Positions 33,073 to 41,813 of a stretch of 64,000 nucleotides of DNA are shown here, piece after piece. Position 1 is the stretch's first letter, and each line of letters starts with the position of its first letter. A program made the translations under genes and the position numbers. The stretch covers positions 1 through 64,000 of the forward strand of contig NZ_JBFAZX010000011.1 of assembly GCF_040689395.1 (NCBI RefSeq), read 5' to 3'. Under the pieces are notes generated by a model. The model was not told the origin of the DNA. It did not search any database and saw nothing but the letters and a program-made list of their open reading frames with translations. The DNA is from Dactylosporangium sp040689395 (GTDB taxonomy: Bacteria > Actinomycetota > Actinomycetes > Mycobacteriales > Micromonosporaceae).

Positions 33073-34602
33073 ATGTCCGAAAACCGGTCCAACGACCCCA
33101 CCACGACTGCTCCAGCGCACATCGTGGACGGCCACCCGTATCTGCAGCGACTGGGCGGCGTTGAGTTCGCCGTCGCAGACCTGTCCCTCGCCGCGGCCGG
33201 CCGCACCCAGATCCGCCTCGCCGAGCACGAGATGCCGGGCTTGATGGCCACCCGCCGTGAGTACGCCGCAACCCAGCCGCTGCGCGGCGCCCGTATCGCC
33301 GGGAGCCTGCACATGACGGTGCAGACCGCCGTGCTCATCGAGACCCTCGTCGCGCTCGGCGCCCAGGTGCGATGGGTGTCGTGCAACATCTTCTCCACAC
33401 AGGACGAGGCCGCGGCCGCGGTCGTCGTCGGCCCGCACGGCACCGTCGAACAGCCCGCCGGCACCCCGGTGTTCGCCTGGAAGGGTGAGACGCTGCAGGA
33501 GTACTGGTGGTGCACCGACCAGCTGTTCCAGTTCCCCGGCGACAACGGCGAGATCCTCGGCCCGAACATGATCGTCGACGACGGCGGCGACGCGACCCTC
33601 CTCGTGCACAAGGGCGTCGAGTTCGAGGCCCGCGGCACGGTGCCGCAGGCCGGCGCGGACGACGACACGGAGTACCGCATCATCCTGGAGACCCTCGCCG
33701 CGAGCCTGGCCCGGGACCCGCAGCGCTTCACCCGCATCGCCGCCGGCGTGCAGGGCGTCACCGAGGAGACCACCAACGGCGTGAAGCGGCTCTACAAGCT
33801 CGCCGACGCCGGCGAACTGCTGTTCCCGGCGATCAACGTCAACGACTCCGTGACGAAGTCGAAGTTCGACAACACGTACGGCATCCGGCACTCGCTGCTC
33901 GACGGCCTGAACCGGGCCACCGACGTCATGCTCGCCGGGAAGCTCGCCGTCGTGTGCGGCTACGGCGACGTCGGCAAGGGCGCCGCGGAGGCGCTGCGCG
34001 GCATGGGCGCCCGCGTCGTCGTCACCGAGATCGACCCGATCTGCGCGCTGCAGGCCGCGATGCACGGCCTGCCCGTCGTACGCCTCGACGACGTCATCAC
34101 CACCGGTGACGTCTTCATCACCACGACTGGCAACAAGGACATCATCAGCGCCGCTCAGCTGGCCCAGATGAAGCACAACGCGATCGTCGGCAATGTCGGC
34201 CACTTCGACAACGAGATCGACATGGCCGGCCTGGCCAAACTGCCCGGCGTGACGAAGTCCGAGGTCAAGCCGCAGGTCCACGAATGGACGTTCCCCGACG
34301 GTCGGTCGATCATCGTCCTGTCCGAGGGCCGTCTGCTCAACCTCGGCAACGCCACCGGCCACCCGAGCTTCGTCATGTCCAACTCCTTCACCAACCAGAC
34401 GATCGCCCAGATCGAGCTGTTCACGAAGCCCGAGTCGTACACCAGGCAGGTGTACCGGCTGCCGAAGCACCTCGACGAGAAGGTCGCCACCCTGCATCTC
34501 GAGGCATTGGGTGTACGCCTGACGGAGCTGACGAAGGAGCAGGCCGAGTACATCGGCGTCGACGTCGCCGGCCCGTACAAGCCGGAGCACTACCGCTACT
34601 GA
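33073..34602 (+). CDS. ahcY: Adenosylhomocysteinase
   Basis: A 509-residue S-adenosylhomocysteine hydrolase, splitting SAH to adenosine and homocysteine in the methyl cycle. Signatures: GSLHMTVQTAVLIETL, SCNIFSTQDEAAAA, the NAD-binding CGYGDVGKG, GNVGHFDNEIDM and the C-terminal YKPEHYRY. Length is normal for actinobacteria, which carry an extra internal insert (about residues 145-200). The ATG at 33073 is preferred; a GTG at 33061 lies in frame within the Shine-Dalgarno region. Regulated by the SAH riboswitch just upstream. Confidence 0.97.
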   Translation: MSENRSNDPTTTAPAHIVDGHPYLQRLGGVEFAVADLSLAAAGRTQIRLAEHEMPGLMATRREYAATQPLRGARIAGSLHMTVQTAVLIETLVALGAQVRWVSCNIFSTQDEAAAAVVVGPHGTVEQPAGTPVFAWKGETLQEYWWCTDQLFQFPGDNGEILGPNMIVDDGGDATLLVHKGVEFEARGTVPQAGADDDTEYRIILETLAASLARDPQRFTRIAAGVQGVTEETTNGVKRLYKLADAGELLFPAINVNDSVTKSKFDNTYGIRHSLLDGLNRATDVMLAGKLAVVCGYGDVGKGAAEALRGMGARVVVTEIDPICALQAAMHGLPVVRLDDVITTGDVFITTTGNKDIISAAQLAQMKHNAIVGNVGHFDNEIDMAGLAKLPGVTKSEVKPQVHEWTFPDGRSIIVLSEGRLLNLGNATGHPSFVMSNSFTNQTIAQIELFTKPESYTRQVYRLPKHLDEKVATLHLEALGVRLTELTKEQAEYIGVDVAGPYKPEHYRY

Positions 34603-34617
34603 CCGCCACCACGTAAT

Positions 34618-34647
34618 CACGCCCCCGGGCCGCGGCCCGGGGGCGTG
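34618..34647 (+). terminator. Hairpin terminator of ahcY
   Basis: A perfect 13-base stem (34618-34630 with 34635-34647) and 4-base loop, 16 bases after the ahcY stop. Confidence 0.85.
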
Positions 34648-34745
34648 CTCATGTGCGGCGTCGCCACCGCGTCCCGACGCCGAAGGCCTCGATCGCCGCG
34701 CCTTCGGCATCGCGCGTCATGACTGCTGGTCAGGGATTACGTTGT

Positions 34746-35507
34746 CTAACGTGTCAGGTGCCGTCCGCCCGCCACGGAGAGGACTTCGCCGTTGACGTGC
34801 CCGTTCGCGGCCGAGCCGAGATAGGCCACTGCGGAAGCAACGTCCTGCGGCGTGCATATGCAACGCGTCGGCGTCTTCGCGGCCTCGGCATCGACGACCT
34901 TTTGTCCCAACCCGGGCGTGGTCAGCGCCCGCTCCGTCAGGGTGAAGCCGGGCCTCACGACGTTGGTGAGAATGCCGTGCTGAGCTTCCCGGGCGGCCAG
35001 CACCTTCGCGGCCGTCTCGAGCGCGCCCTTGGCAGCGGGGTAGGCGACGGCTGCGGGTATCGGCTGATCGACGACGTCTGACGAGATCAGCACCAGCCGT
35101 CCCCAGCCGGCGTTCCTCATGCCGGGAAGGACCGCGTCGATCACAGCCAGCGTCCCGATTGTGTTCGCCGCGAGGGCGTCGGCCAGCGTGTCCCATGTCT
35201 CGGACGTCCTGCTCGGCCAGGCAACAGCATTCGCGACCAGGACCGCGACGTTGCCGAGTTCGCGTTCGACCTGGCGGATCGCCGCCGTTGGCGACTCGCG
35301 GTCGCGCTGGTCGATCCGGACCGTCATCCCCTTCCCGCCTTGTTGGGTTATCGAGTCGATCACGGCGTGTGCCCGCCCCTCGTCGCGGTGCCAGCCCGCC
35401 GCAACCAGCGCACCTTCCTGAGCGAATGCCCTGGTGATGGCGCCACCGATGTCACCGGATGCGCCGGTGACCAGCACCACTCGACCGTCAAGTCCAAGGT
35501 CCATCAT
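34746..35507 (-). CDS. Short-chain dehydrogenase/reductase
   Basis: A 253-residue SDR-family oxidoreductase. NAD(P) loop TGASGDIGG near residue 14, the VLVANA region (NNAG variant), LISSD with the catalytic Ser, and AYPAAKGAL with the Tyr-x3-Lys pair. WHRDEG after the second strand suggests NADP preference. Substrate unknown; reduction of a ketone or acyl-carrier intermediate is typical. Two ATGs (35507, 35504) follow GGGGGAG. Divergent from a MarR regulator whose predicted operators lie directly upstream, so it is likely repressed by that protein. Confidence 0.88.
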   Translation of the reverse strand: MMDLGLDGRVVLVTGASGDIGGAITRAFAQEGALVAAGWHRDEGRAHAVIDSITQQGGKGMTVRIDQRDRESPTAAIRQVERELGNVAVLVANAVAWPSRTSETWDTLADALAANTIGTLAVIDAVLPGMRNAGWGRLVLISSDVVDQPIPAAVAYPAAKGALETAAKVLAAREAQHGILTNVVRPGFTLTERALTTPGLGQKVVDAEAAKTPTRCICTPQDVASAVAYLGSAANGHVNGEVLSVAGGRHLTR

Positions 35508-35520
35508 GCTCCCCCATGAT

Positions 35521-35547
35521 TAGCCGGCTAGCTATTAGCCGACTATA
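35521..35547. promoter_or_regulatory. MarR-type operator pair in SDR/MarR intergenic region
   Basis: TAGCCGGCTA (35521-35530, perfect palindrome) and TAGCCGACTA (35536-35545, one mismatch) recur with 15-base spacing. A minus-strand -10 TATAGT (35547-35542) for the SDR gene overlaps the second copy, and the plus-strand -10 TAGGAT (35555-35560) of the MarR gene lies next to it. Confidence 0.65.
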
Positions 35548-35567
35548 CAGAAGATAGGATGCGGTGC

Positions 35568-36029
35568 GTGGAAGCGAGCGAGGTGCTGCGCGTCAACCGT
35601 GCGCTGAACAAGATGAGCATGCTCTACCGTGCCGCGAAGTCGCGCAAGCTCGCAGCACTCGGGCTGCACCCTGGGCAGGACGTCCTGCTGTGGCACCTCG
35701 CCCAAGAACGCGAGGGTATGACGGTCTCGGCATTGGCGGAACGGCTGGGAGTCGAGCCACCGACCGCGACTCGCAGCCTGGCCCGGCTGGAGAGTGGCGG
35801 GTGGTTCCGACGCGAACCGGTCGCCACGGATCGCCGCCAGGTACGCATCGTGGTCACAGACACCGGCCACAAGCTGGTCCCCAGCATCGAACGCGCGTGG
35901 GCAGAACTCGCCGAACAGGCAATGGGCGACATGACCGCGCAGCAACGCGAGATCACGATCAACGCACTTGAACAGGCCAACGACCGGCTACGCCGTCTCG
36001 TCGGGGAAGCCGCCTTGACCGACGAGTGA
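35568..36029 (+). CDS. MarR-family transcriptional regulator
   Basis: A 153-residue MarR protein: winged helix from LGLHPGQDVLLWHLAQ through MTVSALAERLGVEPPTATRSLARLESGGWF and wing EPVATDRRQVRIVVTDTG, with helices at both ends for dimerisation. The GTG at 35568 lies 7 bases after TAGGAT, suggesting a leaderless start; an in-frame ATG at 35559 is the alternative. It should bind the paired TAGCCGRCTA sites and control itself and the divergent SDR gene. Confidence 0.9.
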   Translation: MEASEVLRVNRALNKMSMLYRAAKSRKLAALGLHPGQDVLLWHLAQEREGMTVSALAERLGVEPPTATRSLARLESGGWFRREPVATDRRQVRIVVTDTGHKLVPSIERAWAELAEQAMGDMTAQQREITINALEQANDRLRRLVGEAALTDE

Positions 36030-36062
36030 CGCGCCGGCCACGCAGCCGAGAACGCGCCGCGT

Positions 36063-36395
36063 CCTGGCCGGTTAATCGTCACGCACCGTCCCCGCCCCAA
36101 CGCGAACGGCATCACGTTCGTGCCCGACGTCCCGACAGCCCTGCGCGAGGCGAGGGCCGCCGCCGGCGACCGCTACGTCAACGTCCTCGGCGCCGACATC
36201 GCCCGCCAATGCCTCGATGCCGGCGAACTCGACGAGGTCCTGGCCATGATCGCCCCGGTCCTGCTCGGCGACGGCACCCGCCTGTTCGACCACCCCGGCG
36301 GCGCCGAGGTGCGTATGGAACAGTTGTACGTGAGCCGCACACCCAAGGCGATCAACGCCTGGATGCGGATTATCAAACAGCCACAATCCCGTTAA
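36063..36395 (+). pseudogene. 5'-truncated dihydrofolate-reductase-like (RibD C-terminal domain) gene
   Basis: The frame encodes LIVTHRPR, then GITFVPDVPTALREARAAAG, VNVLGADIARQCLDAGELDEV and APVLLGDGTRLFDHPGG, the C-terminal half of small dihydrofolate-reductase-family proteins (about 190 residues when complete). The N-terminal NADPH-binding half is missing; the similarity starts abruptly after the MarR stop. A GTG at 36120 could give a 91-residue product, but loss of the first half makes activity unlikely. Confidence 0.75.
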
Positions 36396-36569
36396 CCATA
36401 ATTCCGTAATTCGGCCAGTAATGGCGTGAGCCGCGATCACCACGCGAAACGCGGCCGGCCCGGGGGTTCACGCGACCCGCCTGGACTTTGACCGAACGGA
36501 TCCCGGCTGTCGCGGAGCGTGAACGAGACCGAAGCGGATCCGGGCCGCCAGCCAACGGCCAGCCACGGC

Positions 36570-36595
36570 CTTCCGGTGCCGGCCGGCACCGGAAG
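36570..36595. repeat. 26-base perfect palindrome in a 412-base gap
   Basis: Each half reads CTTCCGGTGCCGG toward the centre at 36582/36583. It lies in the gene-free stretch 36396-36807 between the reductase remnant and an MFS gene. No other convincing element was seen there apart from a TACAAC -10-like hexamer at 36796 just before the MFS start. Confidence 0.6.
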
Positions 36596-36807
36596 ACACC
36601 AGCGCTGCAAAGGACCCACTGCCAGCCCGTCGGGTCCGGAGACCGCTGGCGCCGCCCACCCAGAAAAACACCGGCAACCATCGTCCCGCCGGCCGGGGTG
36701 GCGTTGCCACCCGGCAGATGGCATCGAAATGCCGGCGCCCAGGCCCGGGACCGCCGAGTGGCGAAAAGCGGTGGTGGGCGCCCGGCGGCTGGGCGTACAA
36801 CTCCCGG

Positions 36808-38121
36808 GTGTTCAACATCCTGCGCAAGCCGTACGCGGCCGGCCTGGCGGCGACGAACCTGCTCGTCCGCCTCGCCGGTGGGGCCGTGGCCCTCGCCCTG
36901 GTGTTGTTCGCCGAGGCGACCCGGGGCTCGTTCGCGGCGGCGGGCCTCGTCGCGGGGTGCTTCGCCGTCGGTACCGCATGCGGCGCACCCCTCACCGGGC
37001 GGCTCGTCGACCGGCTCGGCGCCACCCGGGTACTGCTCGGCACGGCCACCATCCACGCCGGAGCACTGCTGGCGATCGCCGGCCTGCCGCACGCCCCGCT
37101 CGGCATGGTCACCGCCGTCGCGGTGCTGGCCGGCGCGGCCCGGCCACCGGTAGCCGCCTGGATGCGCGGGATCTGGGTCGCGATCCTGGACGACGAACGG
37201 GACCGTCGCGCGTCGTACCGCTTCGAAAGCGCACTGCTGGAAATCGGCTTCATCGCCGGACCCCTGATCGCCGGTCTCGTCGCGGCCCTCGGCCGACCAG
37301 CACTCGGCCTGGTGCTCACCGCCCTCATCGCCGGGGCGGCCACGACCGTGTTCGCGCTGCTACCGCCCGCCCGCACCGCCGCGCAACACCGCCCGGCCGC
37401 GCCGCCGTCACCAACCGCGACGCCCCAGCCAGCAGCGGCGCCACCGGCAGCGGCGTCGCCGGTGACAGCGCTGCCGGGAACCGCATCGGACACCGCGCCG
37501 CGAGGCACGGCACGGGCGGGGACACGGGCAGCGGCGCAGGCACGGGCGGCCGGGTCGCGGGATGTGCTCGGGGCGCTGCGCTCCGGCGCCATCCGGACGC
37601 TGGTCGTGTCGCGCACCGCGCTCGGGGTGACGATCGGGGCCGTACAGGTCGCGGCGGCCGGGTTCGCCGCTGGGCAGGGGCGGGCCGGGTTCGCCGGGGT
37701 GCTGCTCGGCGGGTTCGCCATCGGAAGCCTGATCGGCAGCGGGGCGCTGAGGCTGCGACCGACGGTGCTCGCGACGGTCATGTGCGTCGCGCTGGCACCG
37801 CTGTTACTGCCGGTCGGATTGTGGTGGCTGGCCGTGTTGTTCGCGGCGGCGGGTGCACCGCTGGCCCCGCTGAACGCGGTCGCGTACGAGGTGACGGAGC
37901 GCGCCGCGCCCGCCGGGACCGCGACCGAGGCCCGGATGTGGACGAGCACGGCGACGATGGCCGGCACCGCACTGGGCACCGCCGCCGCCGGAGCCGTCGT
38001 CGAGCACGGCTCACCACGCGCCGCGGTGCTGGTCGCGGTGCTGGGTGCGGTAGCCACACTCGCCGTCGACGCGCTCGGGCGGATCGGTGACGTCAGCAAA
38101 CCGGCCAGCCGCAGCGCCTGA
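36808..38121 (+). CDS. MFS transporter
   Basis: A 437-residue major-facilitator protein beginning VFNILRKPYAAGLAATNLLVR, typical of actinobacterial MFS exporters. The loop GRLVDRLGATRVLLG between helices 2 and 3 is the MFS signature. About 12 membrane segments are visible in two halves, joined by an Ala/Pro/Thr-rich cytoplasmic linker of about 60 residues near 195-250. The GTG at 36808 is chosen from that conserved start. Substrate unknown, and no regulator adjoins it. Confidence 0.83.
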   Translation: MFNILRKPYAAGLAATNLLVRLAGGAVALALVLFAEATRGSFAAAGLVAGCFAVGTACGAPLTGRLVDRLGATRVLLGTATIHAGALLAIAGLPHAPLGMVTAVAVLAGAARPPVAAWMRGIWVAILDDERDRRASYRFESALLEIGFIAGPLIAGLVAALGRPALGLVLTALIAGAATTVFALLPPARTAAQHRPAAPPSPTATPQPAAAPPAAASPVTALPGTASDTAPRGTARAGTRAAAQARAAGSRDVLGALRSGAIRTLVVSRTALGVTIGAVQVAAAGFAAGQGRAGFAGVLLGGFAIGSLIGSGALRLRPTVLATVMCVALAPLLLPVGLWWLAVLFAAAGAPLAPLNAVAYEVTERAAPAGTATEARMWTSTATMAGTALGTAAAGAVVEHGSPRAAVLVAVLGAVATLAVDALGRIGDVSKPASRSA

Positions 38122-38228
38122 GCCTGGACCAGAACGCAACGGCAAGCTCGCACCGAACCTGCCCGCAGACCGCCATCCTCATCCGGGGTAGGTGAGGATG
38201 AGCCGCCACCCACGGGGAAAGGACCAGC

Positions 38229-38870
38229 GTGCGCCGCACCGGATGGATCCTCGCCCTCGCCGCGGGCTACGTCGACGGCCTCGCCCTGCTGTACCTCGGC
38301 GGCATCTTCGCCAGCGTCGTCACCGGCAACCTCGTCCTCATCGGTGTCGCCGCCACCACCGACCCCCACCACATCACCGACATCACCGGACCCACCACCC
38401 ACGCCGCCCTCGCCGTCGCCGTCTACACCACCACCGTCACCCTCGCCCGCCGCATGCCACCCGCCCGCTGCCTCGTCGCCGCGCTCGCCGCCATGTGCAC
38501 CCTCTGCGGCGGCTGGGCCTTCGCCCACCACGACCCCCACGGCCTCGCCCAACTCCCGCTCCTCGCCCTCGCCACCCTCGCCACCGGCCTGCAGGCCGCC
38601 GCCCAACGCGACGCCGACACCACCCACCTCACCGGCACCCTCAGCCGCGTCGCCAAAGGCCGCGCCCGCCTCGCCACCGACGGACCCCCGCTCATCGCGA
38701 TGCCGATCGGCGCCGCCAGCGCTGCCCTCCTGCTCGACACCGCGCCATGGCTCGGCGCGCTACCAGCCGTCGCCCTCATCGCCGCCGCCTGCGTCCTGCA
38801 CGCCGCAGCCCCACGACCCCCACACCCACCGGCACCCGCCCCCCAACGCCAGGCCGCATACACCCCGTAG
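38229..38870 (+). CDS. DUF1275 (YoaK-like) membrane protein
   Basis: A 213-residue membrane protein with about six hydrophobic segments. The opening LALAAGYVDGLALLYLGG, then FASVVTGNLVLIG, and the mid-protein ATGLQAAAQRD are the hallmarks of the DUF1275/YoaK family, of unknown function. GTG start with GGAAAGGA at good spacing. NAD kinase follows after 10 bases. Confidence 0.85.
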   Translation: MRRTGWILALAAGYVDGLALLYLGGIFASVVTGNLVLIGVAATTDPHHITDITGPTTHAALAVAVYTTTVTLARRMPPARCLVAALAAMCTLCGGWAFAHHDPHGLAQLPLLALATLATGLQAAAQRDADTTHLTGTLSRVAKGRARLATDGPPLIAMPIGAASAALLLDTAPWLGALPAVALIAAACVLHAAAPRPPHPPAPAPQRQAAYTP

Positions 38871-38880
38871 ACTTGCGCCA

Positions 38881-39756
38881 ATGGGGATGGTGCACACCGT
38901 CGGGCTGGTCCTGCACCCGCGCCGCGACTCCAAACCGGCCATCGACGCCATCATCGACTGGGCCAGGACACACGAAGCCACCGTCCTCGGCCTGCCCGAC
39001 GAGGTCGACCGCATCGACTGCAGCGCCGTCGCCGTCAACGCCGACGAGCTCGTCGGCCGCGCCTCCCTCGTCGTCAGCCTCGGCGGCGACGGCACCATGC
39101 TGCGCAGCATGCGCCTGCTGTCCGGCAAACCCACCCCCGTCCTCGGCGTCAACCTCGGCCGCCTCGGATTCCTCGCCGAAATCAGCGTCGAAGAACTCCC
39201 CCAAGCCCTCACCGCCATCGACGCCAACCGCTACACCGTCGAACCCCGCATGGCCGTGCGCACCCAACTGCCCGACGGCACCAGCGTCACCGCCTTCAAC
39301 GACATCGCCCTCGTCCGCACCCCCGGCCACGGCCTCGCCGCCGTCGCCATCTCCATGCAGGGCTACCCATTCGTCCGGTACGCAGCCGACGCCCTCATCG
39401 TCGCCACGTCCACCGGCTCCACCGCCTACAGCTTCTCCGCCGGCGGCCCCATCGTCTCCCCCACCGTCGAAGGCATCCTCGTCGTCCCCGCCGCCGCCCA
39501 CTCCGCCTTCAACCGCGCCCTCGTCCTGTCACCCAACGACGACCTCGACCTCGAACTGCTGCCCTCCAGCGGCCGCCTCGTCGTCGAAGTCGACGGCCAA
39601 GTCCTCGGCGAACTCAACCCCGGCGACACCCTCACCGTCTCCGCCGCCCCCGCCGCCGCAAAGGTGGTGCGCCTCGGCTACACCACCTTCTACGAACGAG
39701 CCCGCAGAAAACTCCAGGTCAACGGCAGCCTCGAAGTCGAACTGCCACTCACCTGA
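38881..39756 (+). CDS. nadK: NAD kinase
   Basis: A 291-residue NAD kinase, making NADP from NAD and ATP or polyphosphate. Motifs: VVSLGGDGTML with the GGDG, GVNLGRLGFLAEI, NDIALVR in place of NE/D, and STGSTAYSFSAGGPIV. C-terminal Gly/Asp-rich strand DGQVLGELNPGD closes the fold. ATG lies 7 bases after TAGACT, which overlaps the stop of the upstream gene, so it may have its own leaderless transcript. A second copy is probably present elsewhere, as in most actinobacteria. Converges on the zinc-finger gene 7 bases away. Confidence 0.95.
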   Translation: MGMVHTVGLVLHPRRDSKPAIDAIIDWARTHEATVLGLPDEVDRIDCSAVAVNADELVGRASLVVSLGGDGTMLRSMRLLSGKPTPVLGVNLGRLGFLAEISVEELPQALTAIDANRYTVEPRMAVRTQLPDGTSVTAFNDIALVRTPGHGLAAVAISMQGYPFVRYAADALIVATSTGSTAYSFSAGGPIVSPTVEGILVVPAAAHSAFNRALVLSPNDDLDLELLPSSGRLVVEVDGQVLGELNPGDTLTVSAAPAAAKVVRLGYTTFYERARRKLQVNGSLEVELPLT

Positions 39757-39763
39757 CACACCA

Positions 39764-40054
39764 CTAACCGTGGGCGCGCTCCGGCAGACCAGACACCCGC
39801 AGCAACGCCTCATCGGCGTAACACCACACCCAGTCCTCACCCGGCTCGAACGACTGCACCAACGGATGCCCCGCACCATGGAAATGCGCCGTCGCATGCT
39901 TCGCTGGCGACGAGTCGCAACACCCCACATGCCCACACGTCAGACACAACCGCAGATGCACCCACCGGCCACCCACCGCCAGACAGTCCTCACAACCATC
40001 CGCCGACGGCGCAACCTCATTGATCATTTCCAGATGGTCACAACCATTGCTCAC
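39764..40054 (-). CDS. UBP-type zinc-finger protein
   Basis: A 96-residue single-domain protein with the UBP/ZnF pattern: CDHL, CEDCL, VHLRLCLTCGHVGCCD, HATAHFHGAGHPLVQSFEPGEDWVWCY. In eukaryotes this fold binds ubiquitin C-termini; in bacteria its partner is unknown. GTG start 6 bases after TACGGT (leaderless type). It is divergent from the response-regulator/reductase gene, and these genes recur together in actinobacteria, so it may act in the same redox-sensing system. Confidence 0.88.
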   Translation of the reverse strand: MSNGCDHLEMINEVAPSADGCEDCLAVGGRWVHLRLCLTCGHVGCCDSSPAKHATAHFHGAGHPLVQSFEPGEDWVWCYADEALLRVSGLPERAHG

Positions 40055-40151
40055 GCCACCACCGTAGCCCGCACCAGCCCCTCCCGCGGCCCGCCTCCCA
40101 GACCACACAAGACGTTCGTCGCACGGCAAAACCCGTGGTTGGATTGACCGC

Positions 40152-41813
40152 ATGGCCAAGCCAGCGATCTTGACCGTCGACGACGACCCCGCCGTCTCCC
40201 GCGCCGTCTCCCGCGACCTGCGCAGACAATACGGCGAGGACTACCGCATCATCCGCGCCGACTCCGGCCAAGAAGCCCTCGACACCCTCAAGGAACTCAA
40301 ACTCCGCGGTGAACAGGTCGCCGTCCTCCTCGCCGACTACCGCATGCCCGGCGTCAACGGCCTGCAATTCCTCGAGGCCGCCATGGACCTCTTCCCCCGC
40401 GCCCGCCGCGTCCTGCTCACCGCATACGCCGACACCGACGCCGCCATCCAGGCCATCAACATCGTCGACCTCGACCACTACCTCCTCAAACCCTGGCACC
40501 CACCAGAGGAGAAGCTCTACCCCGTCATCGACGCCATGCTCGAGGCCTGGAAAGCCGCCCCCGACCGCCCTACCGCCGACGTCAAGATCGTCGGACACCG
40601 CTGGTCCGCACCATCATTCGCAGTCCGCGACTTCCTCGCCCGCAACATGGTCTCCTACCGCTGGTACACCACCGACGACGCCGAAGGCCAACGCCTCCTC
40701 ACCGCCGCCAGCCTCACCCCCAACGAACTACCCCTCGTCATCACCACCGAAGGCAAAACCCTCGTCAACCCCACCGAAACCGAACTCGCCACCCACGTCG
40801 GCCTCACCACCACCCCCACCACCGACTTCTACGACCTCGTCGTCGTCGGCGGCGGCCCCGCCGGCCTCGGCGCCGCCGTCTACGGCGCCTCCGAAGGCCT
40901 CCGCACCGTCCTGCTCGAACAACGCGCCACCGGCGGCCAAGCCGGCCAATCCAGCCGCATCGAAAACTACCTCGGCTTCCCCGACGGCGTCTCCGGCGCC
41001 CAACTCACCGACCGCGCCCGCCGCCAAGCCGTCAAATTCGGCGCCGAACTGCTCACCGCCTGCCGCGCCACCCGCCTCGAAGCCCAAGGCAACACCCGAA
41101 TCCTGCACTTCGAAGACGGCACCACCATCGCCTCCCACGCCGTCATCCTCGCCACCGGCGTCTCCTACCGCCGCCTCACCGCACCCGGCCTCGCCGACCT
41201 CCACGGCCGCGGCGTCTACTACGGCTCCGCCGCCACCGAAGCCCCCAGCTGCGCCGACCAAGACGTCTACATCGTCGGCGGCGCCAACTCCGCCGGCCAG
41301 GCCGCCATGTTCTTCTCCCGCTACGCCCGCAACATCCACCTCATCATCCGCGCCCCCAACCTCAACGCCTCCATGTCCCAATACCTCATCGACCAGATCG
41401 CCACCGTCCCCGCCATCACCATCCACCCCTGCACCGAAATCGCCGCCGCCCACGGCGACGAACACCTCGAACAACTCGAACTACGCCCCGTCGACGGCGG
41501 CCCCACCCGCACCGTCGACGCCTCATGGCTCTTCATCTTCATCGGCGCCGAACCCCGCACCGACTGGCTCGACGGCACCGTCCAACGCGACTCCCGAGGC
41601 TTCGTCCTCACCGGCCCCGACCTCCTCACCGGCGACAACCCACCACCCGGCTGGCTACTCAACCGCGACCCCTACCACCTCGAATCCAGCGTCCCCGGCG
41701 TCTTCGCCGCCGGCGACGTACGCGCCGACTCCGTCAAACGCGTCGCCTCCGCCGTCGGCGAGGGCGCCATGGCCGTCTCACTCGTCCACCGGTACCTCCT
41801 GGAGGGACAATGA
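40152..41813 (+). CDS. Response regulator fused to thioredoxin-reductase-like flavoprotein
   Basis: A 553-residue fusion. Residues 1-130 are a CheY-like receiver with DDD at 10-12, phosphoacceptor Asp62 in LLADYRMPG and the Lys in YLLKPWHP. A linker thioredoxin-like region (VRDFLARNMVSYRWY) follows, then FAD-binding VVGGGPAGLGAA near 235, GGQAGQSSRIENYLGFP, NADP-binding IVGGANSAGQAA near 375 and the FAD C-terminal FAAGDVRADSVKRV. The redox CxxC of real thioredoxin reductases is replaced by AATEAPSC, so disulfide reduction is unlikely. ATGA overlap with the kinase gene implies a phosphorelay pair. The stretch at 41484-41527 has an orphan copy at 16213. Confidence 0.92.
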   Translation: MAKPAILTVDDDPAVSRAVSRDLRRQYGEDYRIIRADSGQEALDTLKELKLRGEQVAVLLADYRMPGVNGLQFLEAAMDLFPRARRVLLTAYADTDAAIQAINIVDLDHYLLKPWHPPEEKLYPVIDAMLEAWKAAPDRPTADVKIVGHRWSAPSFAVRDFLARNMVSYRWYTTDDAEGQRLLTAASLTPNELPLVITTEGKTLVNPTETELATHVGLTTTPTTDFYDLVVVGGGPAGLGAAVYGASEGLRTVLLEQRATGGQAGQSSRIENYLGFPDGVSGAQLTDRARRQAVKFGAELLTACRATRLEAQGNTRILHFEDGTTIASHAVILATGVSYRRLTAPGLADLHGRGVYYGSAATEAPSCADQDVYIVGGANSAGQAAMFFSRYARNIHLIIRAPNLNASMSQYLIDQIATVPAITIHPCTEIAAAHGDEHLEQLELRPVDGGPTRTVDASWLFIFIGAEPRTDWLDGTVQRDSRGFVLTGPDLLTGDNPPPGWLLNRDPYHLESSVPGVFAAGDVRADSVKRVASAVGEGAMAVSLVHRYLLEGQ

